From DASZGL01 sp035938875 (lineage in GTDB: Bacteria; Chloroflexota; Dormibacteria; Aeolococcales; Aeolococcaceae), in the NCBI GenBank assembly GCA_035938875.1, contig DASZGL010000095.1, positions 45,433-109,432 of the forward strand: DNA of 64,000 bases. Direction: 5' to 3'. Position numbers and translations under genes: made by a program. Position 1 is the first letter of the stretch. Every line of letters starts with the position of its first letter. Positions 26,362 to 35,566 of this stretch are shown piece by piece. The notes beneath the pieces were generated by a model. It saw nothing but the letters and a program-made list of their open reading frames with translations, was not told where the DNA came from and did no database searches.

Positions 26362-27555
26362 TCAGACCGCGGCGGCGGCACTGAGGCCGGCGACCAGGGG
26401 AGTGGTTCCGGCTTCGGCGGCGAGCTCCGCCGCCCGGTCGGTCCGCTCCCAGGGGAGGTCGAGGTCGCTGCGACCGAAGTGGCCGAATGCCGCCGTCTGC
26501 TTGTAGATGGGGCGGCGCAGCTGCAGCTGGCTGATGATGCCGATCGGTGACAGGTCGAAGTACTCGTCGACAAGTGCAGCGATCTGCTCGGTGGCGACGC
26601 GCTCGGTGCCGAAGGTCTCGATGCGCAACGACACCGGTTTGACCACACCGATGGCATAGGCGAGCTGGATCTCGCACTTCGCCGCCAACCCGGCGGCCAC
26701 GAGGTTCTTGGCCACCCAACGCGCCCCGTACGCGGCGCTGCGGTCGACCTTGGTCGGATCCTTGCCGCTGAACGCTCCGCCGCCGTGGCGAGCAGAACCG
26801 CCGTAGGAGTCGACGATGATCTTGCGACCGGTGAGCCCGGCGTCGCCCTGCGGTCCACCGACGACGAACCGGCCGGTGGGATTGACGTAGCGGTGCGTGT
26901 CCTTGTCGAGCCATCCCTCGGGGATCACCGCCTCGACGATGTGCTCCTGCACCTCGGCGAAGATCTGCTCGTTGCCGGCGTCCTCGGAGTGCTGCACGCT
27001 GACCAGCACCGTGTCGACACGCAGCGGGCGACCGTCGTCGCCGTACTGCACGGTGACCTGCGTCTTGCCATCGGGACGAGCCCAGCGCAGCGTGCCGTCG
27101 CGCCGTTTCTCGCTGATCTTGCGGGCGAGCTGATGAGCCAGCTGGATCGGCGCCGGCATGAGCTCGGGGGTCTCGTCGCAGGCAAAGCCGAACATCATTC
27201 CCTGGTCGCCGGCACCACCGACATCGACGCCCTGCTTGATGTCCGGCGACTGCTCGTCGATGCAGACGAGGACACCGCAGGTCTCGTAGTCAAAGCCGTA
27301 CTTCGCCCGCGTGTAACCGACGTCGCGGATGGTCTGGCGCACGACCTTGGCGATATCGACATAGCAGTCGGTGGTGATCTCGCCGAAGACCAGCACCGTC
27401 CCAGTGGTCATCGCCGTCTCGCAGGCGACGCGGCCGAGAGGATCCTTGGCCAGGACGGCGTCGAGGACGGCGTCGCTGATCTGGTCGGCGATCTTGTCGG
27501 GGTGACCCTCGGTCACCGACTCCGACGTGAAGAGGTTGCGCTGCACCGTGCGCAT
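26362..27555 (-). CDS. metK: S-adenosylmethionine synthase
   Basis: A 397-residue methionine adenosyltransferase. The substrate signatures are intact: SVTEGHPDKIADQ near the N-terminus, GAGDQGMMFGFA in the middle, GGAFSGKDPTKVDRSAAY for ATP/phosphate and the late GHFGR. The ATG at 27555 is the family start; the frame extends upstream but without similarity. It makes SAM from methionine and ATP. No SAM riboswitch pattern that I know is seen in its leader. Confidence 0.97.
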   Translation of the reverse strand: MRTVQRNLFTSESVTEGHPDKIADQISDAVLDAVLAKDPLGRVACETAMTTGTVLVFGEITTDCYVDIAKVVRQTIRDVGYTRAKYGFDYETCGVLVCIDEQSPDIKQGVDVGGAGDQGMMFGFACDETPELMPAPIQLAHQLARKISEKRRDGTLRWARPDGKTQVTVQYGDDGRPLRVDTVLVSVQHSEDAGNEQIFAEVQEHIVEAVIPEGWLDKDTHRYVNPTGRFVVGGPQGDAGLTGRKIIVDSYGGSARHGGGAFSGKDPTKVDRSAAYGARWVAKNLVAAGLAAKCEIQLAYAIGVVKPVSLRIETFGTERVATEQIAALVDEYFDLSPIGIISQLQLRRPIYKQTAAFGHFGRSDLDLPWERTDRAAELAAEAGTTPLVAGLSAAAAV

Positions 27556-27770
27556 GTTTGGCGTCCTCCACCCCACCGGCGGCCACCGTGGCGCCCTGTG
27601 CGTCACCGGCCCGCTCCTGTCCGGGGTCGGCGGGATGGTACCAGCAGGCCGCTCGATTGCGACCAGGGTGACAGCAATGTGCTGGCGGCCCGCGCCCTGA
27701 CCGTGTACTGTTACGCCGACGTATTCATACCCAGGCGCCGATCAACGCGCCGGATGGAGGACCTTGGCGC

Positions 27771-28097
27771 GTGTCGGTAGATCAGACGTTGCGTTGCCGC
27801 GAGTGCGGTGTCGATTTCATTTGGACAGCCGGAGAACAGGCCTTTTACCAGTCTCGTGGGCTGACCAATCCCCCCTCGCGGTGCCCCTCGTGCCGCGCCG
27901 CTCGCAAGGCGGCGGCTGGAAACGGCGGCTATGGTGGTGGGGGCGGCGGCTTCGGCGGCGGTCGCGGTGATCGCGGTCCGCGTGAGATGCACGAGGTGAC
28001 ATGCGCCTCCTGCGGCGGCATCGCCAGGGTGCCCTTCGTTCCTCGCGGAGATCGCCCCGTCTACTGCAGCGACTGCTTCCGCGCCGGCGTGCGATGA
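27771..28097 (+). CDS. Zinc-ribbon protein with glycine-rich linker
   Basis: A 108-residue protein. An N-terminal treble-clef/zinc-ribbon (CRECG ... CPSC) and a C-terminal ribbon (CASCG ... CSDC) flank a Gly-rich RGG-like linker. The pattern matches the CxxC_CXXC_SSSS-type small DNA/RNA-binding proteins common in Chloroflexi and relatives. GGAGG lies 10 bases before the GTG. Its stop overlaps the next gene by 3 bases. Confidence 0.75.
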   Translation: MSVDQTLRCRECGVDFIWTAGEQAFYQSRGLTNPPSRCPSCRAARKAAAGNGGYGGGGGGFGGGRGDRGPREMHEVTCASCGGIARVPFVPRGDRPVYCSDCFRAGVR

Positions 28098-28378
28098 CCT
28101 CGGGGGACATCCCCGCACACTCCCACCCCGTTGGCACCCGCGTCACCTTCCCCTATGGCGGCAGCCGCCGCACCGGGACAGTCGCCGACGTCTCGTTGAT
28201 GCCCGACGGCAACGGCGGCTCCACCGTGGCCTACCTGGTCGACGTCGGCCAGCGCAAGGTCTTCGTCCAGGGAGACAGCGTCACCCTCGCCGGTGAGGGC
28301 GCGCCACAGGGATTCGACCCTGTCGCCGAGGGTGTCGCCTACGGCCGCAAACGGCCGCGCAACCCTCGCCGGCGCTAG
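28094..28378 (+). CDS. Hypothetical small beta-rich protein
   Basis: A 94-residue protein translationally coupled to the zinc-ribbon gene (ATGA). It contains a short SH3-like beta pattern (GTRVTFPYGG ... GTVADVSL ... YLVDVGQRKVFVQGDSV) and a very basic C-terminus, which would suit nucleic acid binding. No family recognised. Confidence 0.55.
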   Translation: MTSGDIPAHSHPVGTRVTFPYGGSRRTGTVADVSLMPDGNGGSTVAYLVDVGQRKVFVQGDSVTLAGEGAPQGFDPVAEGVAYGRKRPRNPRRR

Positions 28379-28394
28379 CCCCAGCGGGATCCAC

Positions 28395-29093
28395 CTAGCT
28401 GCCGCCGCGGTCCGCGGGGTCCGTGTCGGGCGGATGTTCATCCGCGACCGCGTCGACCTTCGAGCTCTGGGCAAGGATGCGCTCGCCGAGGGCGCGTTCG
28501 CGCCGGGCCCTGGTCGCGTGCCACCAGGCCACGAACCCCACGACCAGCAGCGCCGCCGCGCCGAGACCGATGTAGCCGGCCTGGGAGACGACGGACACGG
28601 CCCGGTCGAGGTTGTTGCCGATGAGCAGGCCGATGGTGGTGATCGCGGCCACCCACACCGCGCCGCCGGCTGCGTTCGCCACGACGAAATGAGTCCATGG
28701 CATGCGGTGAATGCCTGCCAGCGGCCCGGCGAGAATCCGGAGCAGAGCGACGAAGCGCCCGAAGAAGACGGCGAGGACGCCCCAACGGGCGAAGAAGCGG
28801 TCGGCGACGGCGATGCGACGCTGGTCGTACACGAGGCGCAGCACGGGTAGCCGCACCAGTCGGTCGCCGAACCGCCGGCCGACGAAGTAGCCGATGTTGT
28901 CACCGGTGACCGCCCCTGCCCAGGCAGCGAGTGCCACCCCCCAGGGGGCGAGGCGGCCCTGCGCCGCCAGCACCGCGCCGATGACCAGCGCGGTCTCGCC
29001 GGGAACCGGCACCCCCATCGACTCGACACCGACGCCGGCGAAGACGATGCCGTAGCCGAAGCGCGAGACCAGGTCGAGGAGGAACTGGGTCAC
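28395..29093 (-). CDS. DedA family membrane protein
   Basis: A 232-residue SNARE-associated/DedA protein. It has the usual re-entrant helices, the GDNIGYFVGRRFG segment and the conserved FGRFVALLRILAGPLAG block. DedA proteins act as flippases of phospholipid or undecaprenyl phosphate and support membrane homeostasis. A polar C-terminal tail follows the last helix. The upstream neighbour on the same strand is htpX. Confidence 0.9.
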   Translation of the reverse strand: MTQFLLDLVSRFGYGIVFAGVGVESMGVPVPGETALVIGAVLAAQGRLAPWGVALAAWAGAVTGDNIGYFVGRRFGDRLVRLPVLRLVYDQRRIAVADRFFARWGVLAVFFGRFVALLRILAGPLAGIHRMPWTHFVVANAAGGAVWVAAITTIGLLIGNNLDRAVSVVSQAGYIGLGAAALLVVGFVAWWHATRARRERALGERILAQSSKVDAVADEHPPDTDPADRGGS

Positions 29094-29170
29094 CCGCGCA
29101 GTTTGGGCGACTCCCGCCGCCCATGGGCGACGCCGACGGCCGGCCGACTACGCGCCGCCACCCCCCGGGA

Positions 29171-30028
29171 TCAGCTGCTGATGGCCATCCTCTCGAGGCG
29201 GGCGATGCGCTCCTCGATCGGCGGGTGGGTGGAGAAGAGATGGGAGAAGGTGACTCGCTTGCCGCCGAAGGGGTTGACGATGTACAGCGGGGCGATCGCC
29301 GGAGCCACCTGCATGGGCACCTGGCGGGTCACCGTCTCCAGCTTGCGCAGCGCGTTGGCCAGCGAGAGCGGATCGTGGGTCAGCATGGCGCCGTCGTGGT
29401 CCGCCTCGTACTCGCGGGCACGGCTGATGGCCAGCTGGATGATGGCTGCCGCCGGGGCGGCGAGAAGCCCGATGGCGAGCAGCAGGAGGGGATTGCCCTC
29501 CTCGCCGTCACGGCCGCCGAAGCCGCCGAAGATCGCCGCCCACATCGCCATCTGGGCGAGGAAGGAGATGCCCATGGCGATGGTGGCCGCCAGCGAAGCG
29601 GTGAGGATGTCGCGGTTGCGCACGTGGCTGAGCTCGTGCCCGAGCACACCGCGCAGCTCCCGCGCGGTGACCAGATTGAGGATCCCCGTGGTGCAGCACA
29701 CGGCCGCGTGCTTGGGGTTGCGTCCGGTGGCGAAGGCGTTGGGCGAGGGGTCCTGGCAGATGTAGACGCGCGGCTTGGGCATCCCCGCGTCGGCGCAGAG
29801 CTCCTCGACGATGCGGTGCAGCTCGGGCGCCTCTTCGGGCGTCACCGCCTGGCCGCGCGCAGCGGCGATCGCCAGCTTGTCACTGTTCCAGTAGGCGAAG
29901 GCGTTGACGGCGACGGCGAACAGCGCCGCAAAGATCAGGCCCGCCTTACCGCCGACGAGTCCGCCGACGATCAGGAAGATGCCGTCCAGCAGGCCCAGCA
30001 GGAAGGCCGTCTTGATGTTCTGCCACAT
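29171..30028 (-). CDS. htpX: Membrane zinc metalloprotease HtpX
   Basis: A 285-residue M48 peptidase. Two N-terminal hydrophobic helices are followed by the catalytic HELSH motif, a second helical pair and the third zinc ligand in the REYEADHDG segment. HtpX degrades misfolded membrane proteins. The leader has GAGGAG. Length and order match the family. Confidence 0.93.
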   Translation of the reverse strand: MWQNIKTAFLLGLLDGIFLIVGGLVGGKAGLIFAALFAVAVNAFAYWNSDKLAIAAARGQAVTPEEAPELHRIVEELCADAGMPKPRVYICQDPSPNAFATGRNPKHAAVCCTTGILNLVTARELRGVLGHELSHVRNRDILTASLAATIAMGISFLAQMAMWAAIFGGFGGRDGEEGNPLLLLAIGLLAAPAAAIIQLAISRAREYEADHDGAMLTHDPLSLANALRKLETVTRQVPMQVAPAIAPLYIVNPFGGKRVTFSHLFSTHPPIEERIARLERMAISS

Positions 30029-30145
30029 GGTCGCGGTGTGCTCCTCAGCGGGGGCCGGGCAACAGACCCGCTGCCTCCCTCGGACACAGTACCCGGTTGG
30101 CGCACAGCCTACGCGCCCGCGCGTGACCGGGGGATAAAGCGCGCC

Positions 30146-31237
30146 TCAGCCGCCGCGCTGCCGGGCGAGAGCGGCGGCCGCCGCCGCGAGTGTCGTCTCG
30201 ACCTCCGCCGCATCGACCTTGCCCATGTGGCCGATGCGGATTCCCCGTCCGGCGAAGGCTCCCAGGCAGCCGGCGACGATCACCCCCGCCTCGGCCATGT
30301 CGGCGCGCAACTGCGCTTCGTCGACACCTGGGGGAACAGCGAGGACGCTGAGCGTCGGCGCCAGCAGTGCTTCCTGTGTGAGCAGGCTGAACCCCAAGCC
30401 GGCCATGCCCTCGCGGAGGGAATCAGCGACCCGCTCGTGGCGGGCGAAGCGGCGCTGCAGGCCCTCGGCGGCGATGGCGTCAAGCGACACCTCGAGGGCA
30501 CGCAACATGCTGGTCGCGTGGGTCGAGAAGTACCGCGTGGGGTCGTCGACCACGGGATCCCACCGTGCCAGATCGGCGTAGTAGGCGGGAATGCTGCCCA
30601 GCTCACCGCGCCGCCGCCGAGCCGCCTCCGACACGGCAACGATGGCCAGCCCCGGGGGAACCCCGAGGGCCTTCTGCGCGCCGGTCAGGACGACGTCGTA
30701 GCCCCAGGCGTCCATCGCCTCGACGATGCCGCCGGTGGCGCAGACCCCGTCGAGGACGAGCAGCGCGCCGCTGTCCGCGCAGCACGAGGCGATCGCCTGC
30801 GCGTCGGCGAGGACGCCACTGCTGGTGTCGACATGGGTGACGGCGACCAGCGCCGGAGGACGACCGTTCGCACACGCGCGGCGCACACTTTCCATGGCGA
30901 CATGACCGCCCCATTCGCTGCGCACCACGTCGGCGTCGATGCCGAACGCGGCAGCGATGTCGGCGAAGCGGTCACCGAAGAATCCATGGCTGCAGACGAC
31001 GATCCGATCGCCGGGTCGGGCGAAATTGACGATCGCGGCTTCCATCGCCAGCGTTCCCGAGCCGGCGAAGACGTGGACCCGCGCATCCGTGCTGCCGACG
31101 CAGGCGCGCACTCCCGCCTGGATGCCGCGCACCGTCGTCGCATTGTCGGCGGAGGTGTGACTGCGCACCGGCAGCGCAAGCGCGGCAAGCACGTCCTCGC
31201 TCACCGGCACCGGCCCGGGGATCATGAGCAGCGGCAT
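30146..31237 (-). CDS. Class V PLP-dependent aminotransferase (alanine-glyoxylate/serine-pyruvate type)
   Basis: A 363-residue fold-type I enzyme. The start PGPVPVSEDVL is typical of the AGXT-like branch; the cofactor lysine is in TGAQKALGVPPG. Likely donors and acceptors are alanine, serine, glyoxylate or pyruvate. A GACAAT hexamer 8 bases before the ATG suggests a leaderless mRNA. Confidence 0.85.
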   Translation of the reverse strand: MPLLMIPGPVPVSEDVLAALALPVRSHTSADNATTVRGIQAGVRACVGSTDARVHVFAGSGTLAMEAAIVNFARPGDRIVVCSHGFFGDRFADIAAAFGIDADVVRSEWGGHVAMESVRRACANGRPPALVAVTHVDTSSGVLADAQAIASCCADSGALLVLDGVCATGGIVEAMDAWGYDVVLTGAQKALGVPPGLAIVAVSEAARRRRGELGSIPAYYADLARWDPVVDDPTRYFSTHATSMLRALEVSLDAIAAEGLQRRFARHERVADSLREGMAGLGFSLLTQEALLAPTLSVLAVPPGVDEAQLRADMAEAGVIVAGCLGAFAGRGIRIGHMGKVDAAEVETTLAAAAAALARQRGG

Positions 31238-31335
31238 GGCGGGCGATTGTCGCGCAGCATCCTGCCGGCAGGGTGTTCAAGAGCGACGGCCTGCTAGGCT
31301 GTCGGGCGCTCGACAACTCCACGGAGCCCACAGCT

Positions 31336-32196
31336 TTGCCGTTTGCCGACAACAAGGGAACACGGATCCACTACGAGACGCATGGAAACGGCGAGCCGCT
31401 GCTCCTGATCATGGGTTACGGGCTGAGCAGCGACGCCTGGACGCCGCTGCTGCCGCTGCTCGCCGGCTACCAGGCGATCATCTTCGACAACCGCGGCACC
31501 GGCCAGTCAGGCCCACCCGGCGACGACTTCACCCTGCACACGCTCGGCGGCGACGCTGCTGCCGTGTTGGACGACATCGGCGTGACCAGGGCGCACGTGA
31601 TGGGACTGTCGATGGGCGGGATGATCGCCCAGGCGATGGCCATCGATCATCCCGACCGCGTCGCGACCCTCGTGCTCGGTTGCACCAGCCCCGCACCGAT
31701 CCGCTTCATGGGCGATCCCGAGGCCGGCATCCAGCTGTTCCAGGGCACGATGCTCATGGGCAGCGACCCCGACGCCGCCCTCGACATCCTCATCCCGCTG
31801 GTGTTCAGCAACGAGTTTCTCCGCGAGAACCCCTCGATTCGCGACCTGGCGCGGCTGATCGTCGGCCAGGCGAAGCTGTCCGACGACGCAGCCCTGGCGA
31901 TGATGCGCGCCTTCGGTGACATCTCCAAGGGCACCATGTTCGACGTCAGCGATCGACTTGGCGAGATCGCTGTCCCGACTCTGGTCCAGCACGGCACCGC
32001 CGACCGCCTCGTCCCCGTCGAGGCGGGCCGCTACATCGCGGAGCACATCCCCGGCGCCGAGTACCAGGAGTTCGAGGGAGCGGGTCACGTGTACAGCATG
32101 GAGCGACCCGCCGAGGCGTTCCCCCGCGTCCTCGGCTTTCTGGCAGCGCATCCCATCAGCCCGGGCGCACTGGCTGAGCGCAGCAGATCGGCGTGA
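31336..32196 (+). CDS. Alpha/beta hydrolase
   Basis: A 286-residue alpha/beta hydrolase with a complete catalytic set: nucleophile elbow GLSMGG, acid in the GTADRLVP segment and histidine in GAGHVYSM. The N-terminal motif MGYGLSSDAW gives the oxyanion hole. The TTG at 31336, preceded by GGAG at 9 bases, fits the family start; an ATG at 31273 in the same frame adds 21 residues with no likeness to the family. Substrate unknown. The enoyl-CoA hydratase starts 2 bases after its stop. Confidence 0.8.
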   Translation: MPFADNKGTRIHYETHGNGEPLLLIMGYGLSSDAWTPLLPLLAGYQAIIFDNRGTGQSGPPGDDFTLHTLGGDAAAVLDDIGVTRAHVMGLSMGGMIAQAMAIDHPDRVATLVLGCTSPAPIRFMGDPEAGIQLFQGTMLMGSDPDAALDILIPLVFSNEFLRENPSIRDLARLIVGQAKLSDDAALAMMRAFGDISKGTMFDVSDRLGEIAVPTLVQHGTADRLVPVEAGRYIAEHIPGAEYQEFEGAGHVYSMERPAEAFPRVLGFLAAHPISPGALAERSRSA

Positions 32197-32197
32197 T

Positions 32198-32956
32198 GTG
32201 AGCGTCCTGCTGCGCGAGCGGCGCGGCGCGGTCGAACTGCTCACCCTCAACCGGCCGGAGAAGCGCAACGCGCTGTCCTCGGAGCTGCTGCAAGCTCTCG
32301 GCTCGGCTCTGCGCGACGTCGCCGCCGACAGCGGTGTGCGCGCCGTGGTGATCACCGGCGCCGATCCCGCGTTCTGCGCGGGCGTCGACCTCGGCGAGCT
32401 CTCCGGCGGGGCACGTCCTCTCGATGGCGACGGCGCCGTGGTGGCGATGCGCGAGGTGCCCCAGCCGACGATCGCCGCCGTCAACGGCGCGTGCGTCACC
32501 GGCGGGCTCGAGCTGGCCCTCAACTGCGACATTCGCATCGCGTCGGAGCGCGCTCGCTTCGCCGACACGCACGCACGAGTCGGCGTTCATCCGGGATGGG
32601 GAATGACCGCCATCCTGCCCCGCGTCGTGGGCGCCGGCAGGGCAAAGCACATGAGCCTGTCCGGTGATTACGTCGACGCTGACGCGGCGCTGCGCATGGG
32701 TCTCATCTCCCGCCTCGTGGAGCACGCCTCGCTGATCGACACCGCGGTGGCTCTCGCCGAGTCGATCGCGTCCGCAGACTCGTCGACGCTGCAGGCGATC
32801 AAGCGCATCTACGACGAAGACAGCGCCCTGCTCGCCGCGCTTGCCCGCGAACGCGCCGGTTTCGAGACAGCACGCTTGATGCTCGATCCCGCGGCGATCG
32901 CGGGGCGCGTCGAGGGCGTCAAGGCGCGGGGTCGGGAGCAGGCCGGGGCGTCGTAG
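32198..32956 (+). CDS. Enoyl-CoA hydratase/isomerase family protein
   Basis: A 252-residue crotonase-fold enzyme. The oxyanion-hole segments are FCAGVDL and GACVTGGLELAL. The Glu pair typical of true hydratases is not clear at the second site, where ADTHARVGVHPG stands, so isomerase or other crotonase activity is possible. It starts with GTG 2 bases after the hydrolase stop. Confidence 0.88.
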   Translation: MSVLLRERRGAVELLTLNRPEKRNALSSELLQALGSALRDVAADSGVRAVVITGADPAFCAGVDLGELSGGARPLDGDGAVVAMREVPQPTIAAVNGACVTGGLELALNCDIRIASERARFADTHARVGVHPGWGMTAILPRVVGAGRAKHMSLSGDYVDADAALRMGLISRLVEHASLIDTAVALAESIASADSSTLQAIKRIYDEDSALLAALARERAGFETARLMLDPAAIAGRVEGVKARGREQAGAS

Positions 32957-32962
32957 CCCAAA

Positions 32963-34000
32963 TCACCACGCGGCGTCGACGATGCTCCGCCATTCCTCGG
33001 GGATGAGGCCGATGAGCCGATCGCGCGCCTCGACGCCGACGCCGGCATCGCGAAGCGACGTCGGCAACCCGAGTGAGTGAACCAGGTCTCGGCAGGCACC
33101 GGCGACATCGGCGATGGAGTCGACTCCGTACGCGGCGGTGAGCGGAGCGACACGAGCCGGCGCGGTCCTGGTGACGTGGTCGATGGATGCCGGCAGCAGC
33201 ACGCACGAGGTGATGCCGTGGCCGATCCCGGCGATCGGACCGAGCAGCCGGCCGAGCGGATGGCTGGGAGCCACGGTGACGCCGGCAAGACCGACCACGC
33301 TCCACCACGCGGCGACCTGCAGCTGCTCGCGGGCATCGATGTCCGCGCCATCGGCGTGCGTGCGCGGCAGCCATTGACGCAGGCGCTGGATGGCCTCGAC
33401 GGCGAGGAGCGAGGCGAGGCGATCGTCCTCCGGCGCATACACCGTCTCGGTGGCGTGGTCGAGAGCGCGGACACCGGTGGACAGCCAGAGTCGCTCCGGC
33501 GTGTGCACCGTGACCTCGGGGTCGAGGATCACCGCCCGCGGCGTCAGCCTCGGCGCGGCGACGCCACCCTTGATGCGCGTTGCGTCGTCGGTGACTCCCG
33601 CCATGGGCGTGAACTCCGAGGCGGACAGAGTGGTGGGCATCGCCACCTGCGGCGTGGCTCCGCCGTCGTAGCCGTGCAGCGCGGCCTTGGCGGCGTCGAT
33701 GGGGCTGCCACCGCCGACGCTGAGCACGCCGTCGGCATCGCAGCGACGCAGCAGGTCGACGAGTGAGGCCACGGCGGTCGCCGGAACATGCTCGCGAACA
33801 TCGGCGAATGTCGCCGCGTGCCGTGGTCCGAGCAGCGATTCCACCTCGCCGATCACCGGAGTCCTCTCCCGCAGTGTGCGACCGGTGACCACCACCACAC
33901 GGCTCATGCCCAGGGCATCGCCGAGCTCGCCGATGCGCTGCCGCGAGCCGGCGCCGACGACGACGCGCTCGGTGGCCGCGGCAACGTGCTGCCAAACCAT
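32963..34000 (-). CDS. Iron-type alcohol dehydrogenase (maleylacetate reductase-like)
   Basis: A 345-residue group III dehydrogenase. The nucleotide-binding GGGSPIDAAKAA, the AMPTTLSASEFT block and the metal-binding histidines in SHPLGRLLG and GIGHGITS are recognisable. This order resembles maleylacetate reductases, which act in aromatic ring degradation, but the substrate is not certain. Its ATG overlaps the thioesterase stop. Confidence 0.83.
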   Translation of the reverse strand: MVWQHVAAATERVVVGAGSRQRIGELGDALGMSRVVVVTGRTLRERTPVIGEVESLLGPRHAATFADVREHVPATAVASLVDLLRRCDADGVLSVGGGSPIDAAKAALHGYDGGATPQVAMPTTLSASEFTPMAGVTDDATRIKGGVAAPRLTPRAVILDPEVTVHTPERLWLSTGVRALDHATETVYAPEDDRLASLLAVEAIQRLRQWLPRTHADGADIDAREQLQVAAWWSVVGLAGVTVAPSHPLGRLLGPIAGIGHGITSCVLLPASIDHVTRTAPARVAPLTAAYGVDSIADVAGACRDLVHSLGLPTSLRDAGVGVEARDRLIGLIPEEWRSIVDAAW

Positions 34001-34410
34001 CACGCAGGTCGGGTGAGCACCATCTGCGTCTGGATCACCAGGGCGACACGGCGACCGTCGTCGTCGCGCAGGTCGGTCTCGACGACGATGCTCGTCCGGC
34101 CGACGTGCAGCGGCCGGGATGTGGCGTGCACCCGCCCCTTGCGCACCGCGCGGAAGAGGTTGGTCTTCGACTCGATGGTCGCGGTCGTGGCTCCCTCGGG
34201 CAGATTGAGAAACGCGCAGATGGCACCGAGGCTGTCGGCGAGCGACATCAGCGCACCGCCATGGATGATTCCGCTGATCGTGCAGCGCTCGGGGGCCCAC
34301 TCGAATCCACCGATGACCTCCTCGGCGCTGGCGCTGTCGAGCTCGATGCCGCAGGCGAGGGCGAAGGGCATCGTGGCAAGCAGTTGCCCGGGGTCGACGG
34401 TCTCGGTCAA
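34000..34410 (-). CDS. PaaI-type acyl-CoA thioesterase (hotdog fold)
   Basis: A 136-residue hotdog-fold protein. The motif GIIHGGALMSLADSLGA with the catalytic Asp is the PaaI/YdiI signature. It probably hydrolyses phenylacetyl-type or other acyl-CoA esters. The TTG at 34410 is chosen because AGGAGG lies 9 bases upstream and it marks the conserved start. It is paired with the dehydrogenase downstream. Confidence 0.85.
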   Translation of the reverse strand: MTETVDPGQLLATMPFALACGIELDSASAEEVIGGFEWAPERCTISGIIHGGALMSLADSLGAICAFLNLPEGATTATIESKTNLFRAVRKGRVHATSRPLHVGRTSIVVETDLRDDDGRRVALVIQTQMVLTRPA

Positions 34411-34487
34411 GGACGCAGTCCTCCTGTTCGAGGTGAAGCGCCGAGTATCGCCATCCGAGGATCCCCGGCGCACGTAATCTGCGCGCC

Positions 34488-34517
34488 GTGTCTGCCGGCT
34501 CGCGGCGTCCTGGATGA
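34488..34517 (+). other. Possible leaderless 9-codon upstream ORF before the EamA gene
   Basis: A TAATCT hexamer ends 7 bases before a GTG that opens a 9-codon frame. Its TGA overlaps the ATG of the EamA gene as ATGA. This layout would allow translational coupling of the transporter gene to a leaderless peptide. It could also be chance. Confidence 0.25.
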
Positions 34518-35428
34518 GTGCGCAACCGAGGCGCCCCGAGGCGGTCCGCGGCCTTCTCCTGGTTGCCCTGTCGGCGGTCGGCTTCGGCACGCTCGGCATC
34601 TTCGGCAAGCTCGGCTCGCGCGCCGGGCTTACCCTTCCCACCCTGCTTGCACTCCGCTTCGGCTTGGCGGCTGTGGTCCTCGGCAGCATCCTCGCCTTGC
34701 GCGGCGAGCTCCGCAGGCCATCGCTGCGGCGTGCCGCGCCGGTGGCGCTGATGGGGGTGCTCTACGTCGGCCAGGCCTCGTGCTTCTTCGGCAGCCTGCG
34801 CACCGTCCCCGCTGCGGTGACCAGCATCCTCCTCTACACCTACCCGGTGATCGTCACCCTGCTGGCACGGCTTCTCTTCGCCGAAGGCCTGACCAGGGTG
34901 CGGCTGGCAGCGCTGTTCGCCGCCAGCGTCGGGGTCGTCGTCGTCGTCGACCCGTTCGGCGCCCGCAACCTCGACCCCCTGGGAGTGGCCCTCGGCCTGG
35001 GTTCGGCGGTCGTGTACTCCGCGTACATCCTCTGCGGCAGCCTCCTGCTGCGCGACGTCGCCGCCCTGCCGGCCACCACGGGAATCGCCGCCACCGCCGC
35101 GCTCAGCTTCACCGGCGCGGGCGCGGTGACCGGTCAGCTGCGTGGATTCGACGCCACCGGCTGGTTGGTCGTGGTTGGCATCGCAGCGGTGCCCACGGTG
35201 ATCGCCGCCACCGCGTTCCTGGCCGGGCTGCGCCGCGTCGGCCCATCGGTCGCCTCGACGGTCAGCACGCTTGAGCCGGCGTCAACCGCGGTCCTCGCCG
35301 CGCTCGTGCTCGGCGAGACGCTGTCGCCAGCGCAATTGGGGGGCGGCCTCATCGTGCTCGTCGCCGCCGCCATCCTCGCCCGCGCAACGGCCACCGCGGC
35401 GCGGGTCGAAGCGACGGCCGAGCACTGA
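34514..35428 (+). CDS. EamA/DMT-family permease
   Basis: A 304-residue protein with ten hydrophobic helices in two EamA repeats (LLYTYPVIVTLLARLLFAEGL in the first; STLEPASTAVLAALVLGE in the second). Members export amino acids, nucleotides or other metabolites. The gene is convergent with the carboxylase gene; a tandem repeat and a double-hairpin element lie between them. Confidence 0.88.
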   Translation: MSAQPRRPEAVRGLLLVALSAVGFGTLGIFGKLGSRAGLTLPTLLALRFGLAAVVLGSILALRGELRRPSLRRAAPVALMGVLYVGQASCFFGSLRTVPAAVTSILLYTYPVIVTLLARLLFAEGLTRVRLAALFAASVGVVVVVDPFGARNLDPLGVALGLGSAVVYSAYILCGSLLLRDVAALPATTGIAATAALSFTGAGAVTGQLRGFDATGWLVVVGIAAVPTVIAATAFLAGLRRVGPSVASTVSTLEPASTAVLAALVLGETLSPAQLGGGLIVLVAAAILARATATAARVEATAEH

Positions 35429-35446
35429 CAACAACCCCGCCACCGC

Positions 35447-35537
35447 GCGCCCGCGCCGAACGCGCCCGCACCGAAAGCGCCCGCACCGAAAGCGCCCGCA
35501 CCGAAAGCGCTCGCGCCGAAAGCGCGCCCGCGCCGAA
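35447..35537 (+). repeat. Tandem repeat, 15-base unit
   Basis: Five units of 15 bases (35447-35521, consensus GCGCCCGCACCGAAA) plus a degenerate part unit. The central three copies are identical. It lies just after the EamA stop. Confidence 0.85.
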
Positions 35538-35566
35538 GGGCGCGGCGGCCGTCAAGGACGGCCGGA

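Noticed and set aside
27556..27770. SAM riboswitch before metK
   Set aside because: The GC-rich leader shows no conserved SAM-I, SAM-II, SAM-IV or SAH core that I can recognise.
29123..31297. 724-codon open frame antisense to htpX and the class V aminotransferase
   Set aside because: High GC content gives long stop-free antisense frames. Its composition has no protein-like hydrophobic pattern and real genes lie opposite.
35447..35537. Possible CRISPR array
   Set aside because: Units are 15 bases and directly adjacent with no unique spacers, and there are no cas genes.
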